Part shown: positions 59,300 to 64,000 of the stretch, piece after piece
How positions within the stretch are numbered: the stretch's first letter is position 1
How the letters are laid out: each line of letters starts with the position of its first letter
From: Haliotis asinina
Taxonomy: Eukaryota > Mollusca > Gastropoda > Lepetellida > Haliotidae
Length of the DNA: 64,000 nucleotides
Assembly (NCBI RefSeq): GCF_037392515.1
Contig: NC_090288.1
Span: forward strand, 6,999,501 to 7,063,500
Direction of reading: 5' to 3'
Program-made: the position numbers and the translations under genes
Notes under the pieces: model-generated
Told to the model about the DNA's origin: nothing
What the model saw: the letters and a program-made list of their open reading frames with translations, nothing else
Database searches by the model: none

Positions 59300-59412
59300 T
59301 GGGATTCAGTGACAAGTGTCAACCCTGTCAGCGAGTCTGACCACCCGATACCGTTAACCTCTTCTCACGACAAGCATGAGCTGCAGAAGACCAATTCTAA
59401 CCCGGACAGGTT
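59300..59412 (-). repeat. SINE family B head fragment
   Basis: It contains gtctgaccacccgataccgt and gaagaccaattctaacccgg. A family A copy follows within ten bases. Confidence 0.7.
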
Positions 59413-59421
59413 TAGTTTAGA

Positions 59422-59586
59422 ACGACGCGGTAGTGTCGTGGTTAAAGTGTTCGTTCGTCACACCGAAAATCCGATTTCGATTCCCCACATGGGTACAATG
59501 TTTGAATCCAATCTCTGGTGATCCCCACCGTGGTAGTGCTGAAATATTGCTAAAAGCGGCACAAAACTAAACTCACTCACTCATTT
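59422..59586 (+). repeat. SINE family A copy
   Basis: Head gcggtagtgtcgtggttaaa, box B gatttcgattccccacatgg, then tgaaatattgctaaaagcgg and the tail caaaactaaactcactcact. Confidence 0.85.
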
Positions 59587-60514
59587 CAATAAAAGACGAT
59601 AACTAATTTACCTAAAACTCGACCCTGTCCCGACCTATTTGTATGTCATAACTAGCAGCTACGAACGTGCGTCAATAGGTAGGGTTTTTTTGGAACCTGT
59701 TCTGAAATATCTTTCATCAACAAGTTGGCAGCTGATTTCATAGTTATTTTACAAATCGTTACAGTGGTATATCGCCTCACCCTAAATTCAATTATGTAAC
59801 ACAAACACCACGAGCTCATTTTTTAATTTCTTTGTTGCCTGTGGTATGATGCAGTGAAAACACAAATTGCCTAGAGACGAAAATCGTGTAGTAATTAGTT
59901 AGTCTCGCTTCTTGGCGTGAGAAACGTGACTTTGTTGTGACGACTGGAACAGGGTTTGTTAACGCTGAATGACGTCAGGACTGGACTGGAATGTCAACAC
60001 AACGACCTGTACCCATCTGGTGTTCCGGGTTAATGGTTCGCAATGCATGCACAATACAAAGACAGCGGGTCAGATCCCCAGTCTACAATACTGGTATTTG
60101 TCTTCACGCAGTCAAAACGACTTACTAACAAACCTGGTATGTCTGTAAAGATGTTTACTCACTTGAAGCCACTGTTTGTGGGATTTAGGAGGAATGTTTA
60201 TTGAGATGACTTAATTCTTGTGTAATTTGACTTGTGAGTATTTAAATCAAGGAATGTGTTTTGATGGAGCCCATGTGTTTTATTATTTATTCCGTTTTGC
60301 ACTTTAGAATCATTTATGATTACGATGTTAAGAAGTGTTCGTTGCAAAGGTCGCACTCAACAATACTCCATCTAAGATAAGATGAGGTAAGATAAAGCTT
60401 TATTATCCAGAATGAAATTTGTTGTGAACGGTTGTATATTAACACTGAAAACACCAACAACAAAAGATACATATACATAAAGCCACAAAAAACACCCATA
60501 CTTACACAATGTGT

Positions 60515-60590
60515 ATTATATGACGGCGGTCTGTAAATAATTGAGTCTGGACCAGACAATCCAGTGACTGACATCGCGAACGTAGAGTTA
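60515..60590 (-). repeat. SINE family B fragment
   Basis: Short core fragment with gacggcggtctgtaaataat and gagtctggaccagacaatcc. Confidence 0.65.
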
Positions 60591-60743
60591 TAAACGCCGT
60601 TTCAAAATAATTTCCTTTTTATCACAACGTGTCAATATAATTTCGGAAGAAGGCCGGACGTGGTGCAGGTTTTATACGTTTACGACTTTGGTAAATCCAC
60701 AAAAATGGATTTTGTACTGACAAACCAGAAACCACACGGATAT

Positions 60744-60921
60744 ATGAGACTTCTACTCCCTGTGACCAAAGTCAAACACACTTAAAGATAAACCACGCAT
60801 GTTAATAAAAAGATTATATTTACAGTCAAAACATATAAGGCTATACTGCTCGACTCATCATGGGAGTTTCATACAGCATTGTATAAGGCTTCTGTGAGAC
60901 TTCTACTCCTGTGACCAAAAA
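60744..60921. repeat. Direct repeat flanking about 126 bp
   Basis: The string tgagacttctactcc followed by ctgtgaccaaa or tgtgaccaaa occurs at 60744 and again at 60894. It may be a local duplication or long target-site copies around an insertion. Confidence 0.5.
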
Positions 60922-61092
60922 GAGTGTAGTACACAATTTAGGTGGAAGCTATTTGGTTTTCAGCGGAGGACTGAGATCTGAGATCAGAATTTCCTTTTGT
61001 ATGTTCAGGTGCTCAACTCTTTTTTTAAACAAACAGACAGTATGTTGTTATCAGTATAAGTACCGTATTGTATCGTTTGAATACTTTGTATC

Positions 61093-61306
61093 CGTGAGGA
61101 AGCCAAGTGGTTAAAGCGTTCGCTCATCAAGCCGATGACTCAGGTTCGATTTCCTACGTTGGTACAATGTCTGAAGCCCATTTCTGTTTCCTCCGTAGCC
61201 GAGCCAGAGTGTGTATGTGTGTGTGCACGCCCCCTTTTCTCAATAGTGTGCACAACCCGCCCTGCTGTAATATTGCTAACAGCGACGTAAAACTACAATC
61301 ACTTAC
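61093..61306 (+). repeat. SINE family A copy with an internal insertion
   Basis: Head gaagccaagtggttaaagcg, box B caggttcgatttcctacg, body gaagcccatttctg. About 50 bp of unrelated gt-rich DNA interrupts the body before taatattgctaacagcgacg. Confidence 0.75.
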
Positions 61307-61307
61307 T

Positions 61308-61450
61308 TGTACAACGGGGTAGCTTTGTGGTTAAGCGTTCGTCCATCACGCCGAAGGACCTGGTTCAATTCCCACTAATCGCACAGCATGGGAAGTCAGT
61401 TTCTGGTTTCTCGGTCGTGATATTGCTAAAAGCGATGCAAAATCTTGCTC
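61308..61450 (+). repeat. SINE family A copy
   Basis: Head aacggggtagctttgtggtt, box B tggttcaattccc, then gtcgtgatattgctaaaagc. It directly follows the previous copy, head to tail. Confidence 0.8.
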
Positions 61451-61851
61451 ACTTGCCATTTGAACGCTAAATACAGTCATCCCCACTTTTCCCAAATCCT
61501 CCAGACCCTGGTCAAATATACGGCTGCGACCAGATGGTCCTGACATGGAAACTGTTTCCCAATTAATTGTGACTGACAGGCTTTACATGTATATCGTGAC
61601 TGATGGTTCTCATTTCTCAAAGGGTGAAATAATACTATGATAGCAGTGGAAGGCACCATAGGGGACAGGCCAGACGAATGTCAGTGTTTACCGGTGATGT
61701 GTCATTGTAATGTTAAGTTACCTGGCATTCCAACCTGTAGCTAACTTTCTCAGCGTGTGGTCTGCAAACCAACCTTTGATATGTATTCGTATCTCGTTCA
61801 CTCAGGTCAAGAGTTAAACACAGAGCGTCTATGTGATTCATTTTCATTCAG

Positions 61852-62110
61852 GTGAGTGCGTGAGCTTAGTTTTACACCACACTCTGCAATATTCCAGCTA
61901 TATGTAAATAATCGAGTCTTGACCAGACAATCCAGTGATCAACAACATGAGCATCGATCTGCGCAACTGGGAACCGATGACACGTGTCATCTAAGTCACC
62001 AAGCCTGACCACCCGATCTCGTTAGTCGCTCTTACGACAAACATAGTCGCCTTTTATGGCAAGCATAGGTTGCTAAAGGTCTGTTCTACCCCGGGGCCTT
62101 CACGGGTAGA
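61852..62110 (-). repeat. SINE family B, near full length
   Basis: From the tail gtgagcttagttttacacca through caacatgagcatcgatctgc and ctgaccacccgatctcgtta to the head ccccggggccttcacggg. Part of the core (ggcggcggtctg) is deleted. Confidence 0.9.
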
Positions 62111-62254
62111 TTTTCATTCAAATACAGATCTCAAAGACTGATATTTGTAGAGTCCATATACGGGCTAAATGCTTGATAGTTTATAAGGACATATTTACGT
62201 GGAAATAACATCATCCCACAGATGACATCCTTACCTTGTCAGCTTGCTGACGGG

Positions 62255-62335
62255 GTTAACCTCTTTGGTCATGTGGACAAGGCGTCCGACTTCGGATCGG
62301 AAGGTCCGTCGTTCGAATCCCAGCACGGGACTCGG
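62255..62335 (+). pseudogene. tRNA-Arg(UCG)-like fragment
   Basis: The anticodon arm cgtccgacttcggatcggaag would carry UCG in its loop, the D arm region is ggtcatgtggacaaggcg, and ttcgaatcc follows as in a T loop. The acceptor and T stems pair poorly, so this is a pseudogene or the head of another tRNA-derived SINE, not a working tRNA. Confidence 0.45.
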
Positions 62336-62389
62336 AAATTTTGTGGCCGCTACATATGTCGCAAAAATGAAAACACACCCATTATGTAT

Positions 62390-62595
62390 GTGCTTTAACG
62401 TCTTACTCGGCAATGGTCTCTATGTAAGACTGCGGTCACGGCATACTCTAGTCTGGATCAGAGAAACCAGTGGTTGGCAATATGAGCATCAGTCCATGCA
62501 ACTGGGTCACGATGACATTCATTAAACATGTCACAGATTCTGACCAACCAAACCGTAGTGACGCTCATTCCTTGTCTGAATCTTCACGGGGCTGT
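62390..62595 (-). repeat. Decayed SINE family B copy
   Basis: It contains tactctagtctggatcagag, ggcaatatgagcatcagtcc and gtctgaatcttcacgggg. Confidence 0.65.
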
Positions 62596-63763
62596 TGCTT
62601 AACAGTATTTAAGAAACAGATGAATATCCTGTAGATGAACAACAGCTGGATTCATATCCAAATGTATGTGTTATAAAGGGTTATATATGGTATGAGTTAC
62701 ATCTGGGCTGACAAATATTTCACAATCGTTTCAGCACGTATTACACTTTGTACTCAATGTGAATGTGAATAATACTGATCCTTTTGTTTTTTTGTTTTTT
62801 TTTTGGCACCTTTTGTAATTAAAGAACGGAAGATCGGGATTCGTTCCCCCGACGAGTCCTACCAAAAATGCTTAAAAATGTACCTGTTCTCTTGCCTGGT
62901 GTTCTACATGACTGGTCACCTCTAAGTCAACATATTGCCTTTGCAGTATCTATGAATATAAATGTGATATCTTGGTGGTCCAAAACAAGCTTTGAGTACA
63001 CACATGCGCACATAAACACCCGTACACCCACATGCGCATGCACGCTTGTGTTAAACCAACTGCAGGTCTTTCACTGTTTTACATATGCTTTTAATGCAGC
63101 ATACCATTGCGAGAATACTTTTGAACATGCCAGCTCTGTTACCATGGCAGCTCGGACTATTCCATGTGACATACTGGTCATCACAAACTCGGACACCCAG
63201 TTATGCCAGCTAGGATGTTTTTATCGCCCTTTTTTTTTCTCCAGCGGAAATAACTGTCAGCTACTCTGAGGGTGGGGTCACGGCATGTCCGAGAATTCAT
63301 TAAGGTCACGCGAGAGTTGACAGCCGCTATTAATCCAAGTAAATGAACAGTTTAAATGCTTCGTAGAGACATCATAATCCTCCCTACAGAGAGTATCAAG
63401 CACCGAGGTAGCTAGCTGATATCATCTTTTATTGCGTGACTGGGCAATGAATGACACAGCAACCTGGTTATGTTGCGAGACTTGGGCGAGACTGGTCATG
63501 AAAAAAATATTTCATGACTTTGTTACGAAGGCATTAGGAAACGAAGAATGACTCTTTCAGGGGACCGTCCCATAAGGGATAAGTAAAGTATTTTTAAAGG
63601 GTGGCTTAAATTCAATCTGGCGAATGATGTTTAATGTAGAGGTCCACTTCAGACCCGGAGCTGTTTTGGATGGTTGAATTAGGAAACGGAATCATCACTT
63701 GTTGAGTGGCAGCAAAATGCAAATTGGACAAGGCCGGTGAACTAGGCAAACTGGATGGACTCC

Positions 63764-63892
63764 AGAGTGAGTGAGTGAGTGAGTGAGAATAGCTCTACGT
63801 TGCTTTTAACAGCATTCCAGTATCATGGCTTTAGGGGACACCAGAAATGGGCGTCACACATTGTGCCCATGTGGGGAATCGGGCCCCGATCG
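63764..63892 (-). repeat. SINE family A copy, head-truncated
   Basis: A long gagt tail (gagtgagtgagtgagtgag), then ggggacaccagaaatgggcg and cacattgtgcccatgtgggg. It ends at gaatcgggccc, just at the box B position. Confidence 0.8.
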
Positions 63893-64000
63893 CACTATGA
63901 ATGGATTATTATTGTTATGTAAGTGGTGGTGGTGATGTTTCAACTAAAAACGGCTGAAAATGAAATGTCTAAACGAGAGCTATGACACAGCATGCATCTA

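Larger units (their letters stand above)
56905..64000. other. Upstream flank of the LIM gene, SINE-rich
   Basis: The acceptor before 56904 means that at least one 5' non-coding exon of the LIM gene lies here or beyond the window; I cannot place it. The region holds about ten SINE copies and a tRNA-Arg-like fragment. Open frames such as 62868-63269 have no recognisable domain. Confidence 0.5.

Noticed and set aside
38818-61450. Several tRNA-like heads with good A and B boxes, as possible tRNA genes
   Set aside because: Each is followed by the same family A body and ctcactcac tail, and none folds into a full cloverleaf, so they are SINE heads.
62868-63269. Plus-strand frame of 133 codons
   Set aside because: No recognisable domain, no splice context and an irregular composition; longest by chance among many frames.
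1-64000. CRISPR arrays, rRNA genes, prophage or operon signals
   Set aside because: The DNA is eukaryotic, and the tandem arrays have no spacer structure of the CRISPR type.
1-64000. LTR, retrovirus-like or Polinton elements
   Set aside because: No long terminal repeats, protease, integrase, capsid or protein-primed polymerase sequence was recognised; the only reverse transcriptase is of LINE type.

Overview
The window is eukaryotic nuclear DNA. It has multi-exon genes with canonical splice sites, long introns, minisatellites and dozens of short interspersed repeats. The repeat repertoire, above all a very abundant family with the core ggcggcggtctgtaaata, is what I associate with vetigastropod molluscs, most likely an abalone (Haliotis). 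That assignment rests on memory of such repeats plus animal-type protein families, so it is an inference.

Three host genes can be built, all on the minus strand. (1) A PTPDC1-like protein tyrosine phosphatase (20468-31386) has 13 coding exons whose phases all fit, giving 627 residues with the active-site loop HCHAGLGRTG. It includes a 22-bp microexon and a GC-AG intron. (2) A small two-exon stathmin-family gene resembling STMND1 (36776-37413) encodes 175 residues with an MGC start. (3) A gene with one long coding exon (55243-56898) encodes 551 residues: a disordered N-terminal half, one complete LIM domain and two copies of a DAGALSI motif.

Layout: 1-5.9 kb is intergenic and rich in old SINEs. 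5.9-20.4 kb is AT-rich, poor in SINEs and holds several minisatellites; it may contain a very long 3' UTR of the phosphatase gene. 20.4-31.4 kb is the phosphatase gene. 31.4-36.3 kb is its upstream flank. 36.3-37.6 kb is the stathmin-like gene with a GC-rich start region that holds an inverted repeat. 37.6-55.2 kb has no host gene I can support, but it is dense in SINEs and carries a broken LINE and three small TIR elements. 55.2-56.9 kb is the LIM gene. The rest is its upstream flank, again full of SINEs.

The most unusual structure is a 2-kb minisatellite in the intron after phosphatase exon 11 (22262-24316). It is built from about 35 tandem copies of the 3' edge of that exon together with its 5' splice site, so the pre-mRNA carries a ladder of near-perfect GTAAGT donors. 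The second is a 510-bp TIR element with 9-bp target duplications (50172-50681), nested in a SINE and carrying a helicase-like fragment that stops just after a Walker A motif. Two related repeat-biology observations are that two unlike SINE families share one 3' tail, and that a TIR element at 51301-51698 has a perfect 10-bp target duplication.

I saw no CRISPR array, no rRNA gene, no convincing intact tRNA gene, and no retrovirus-like, LTR or Polinton element.
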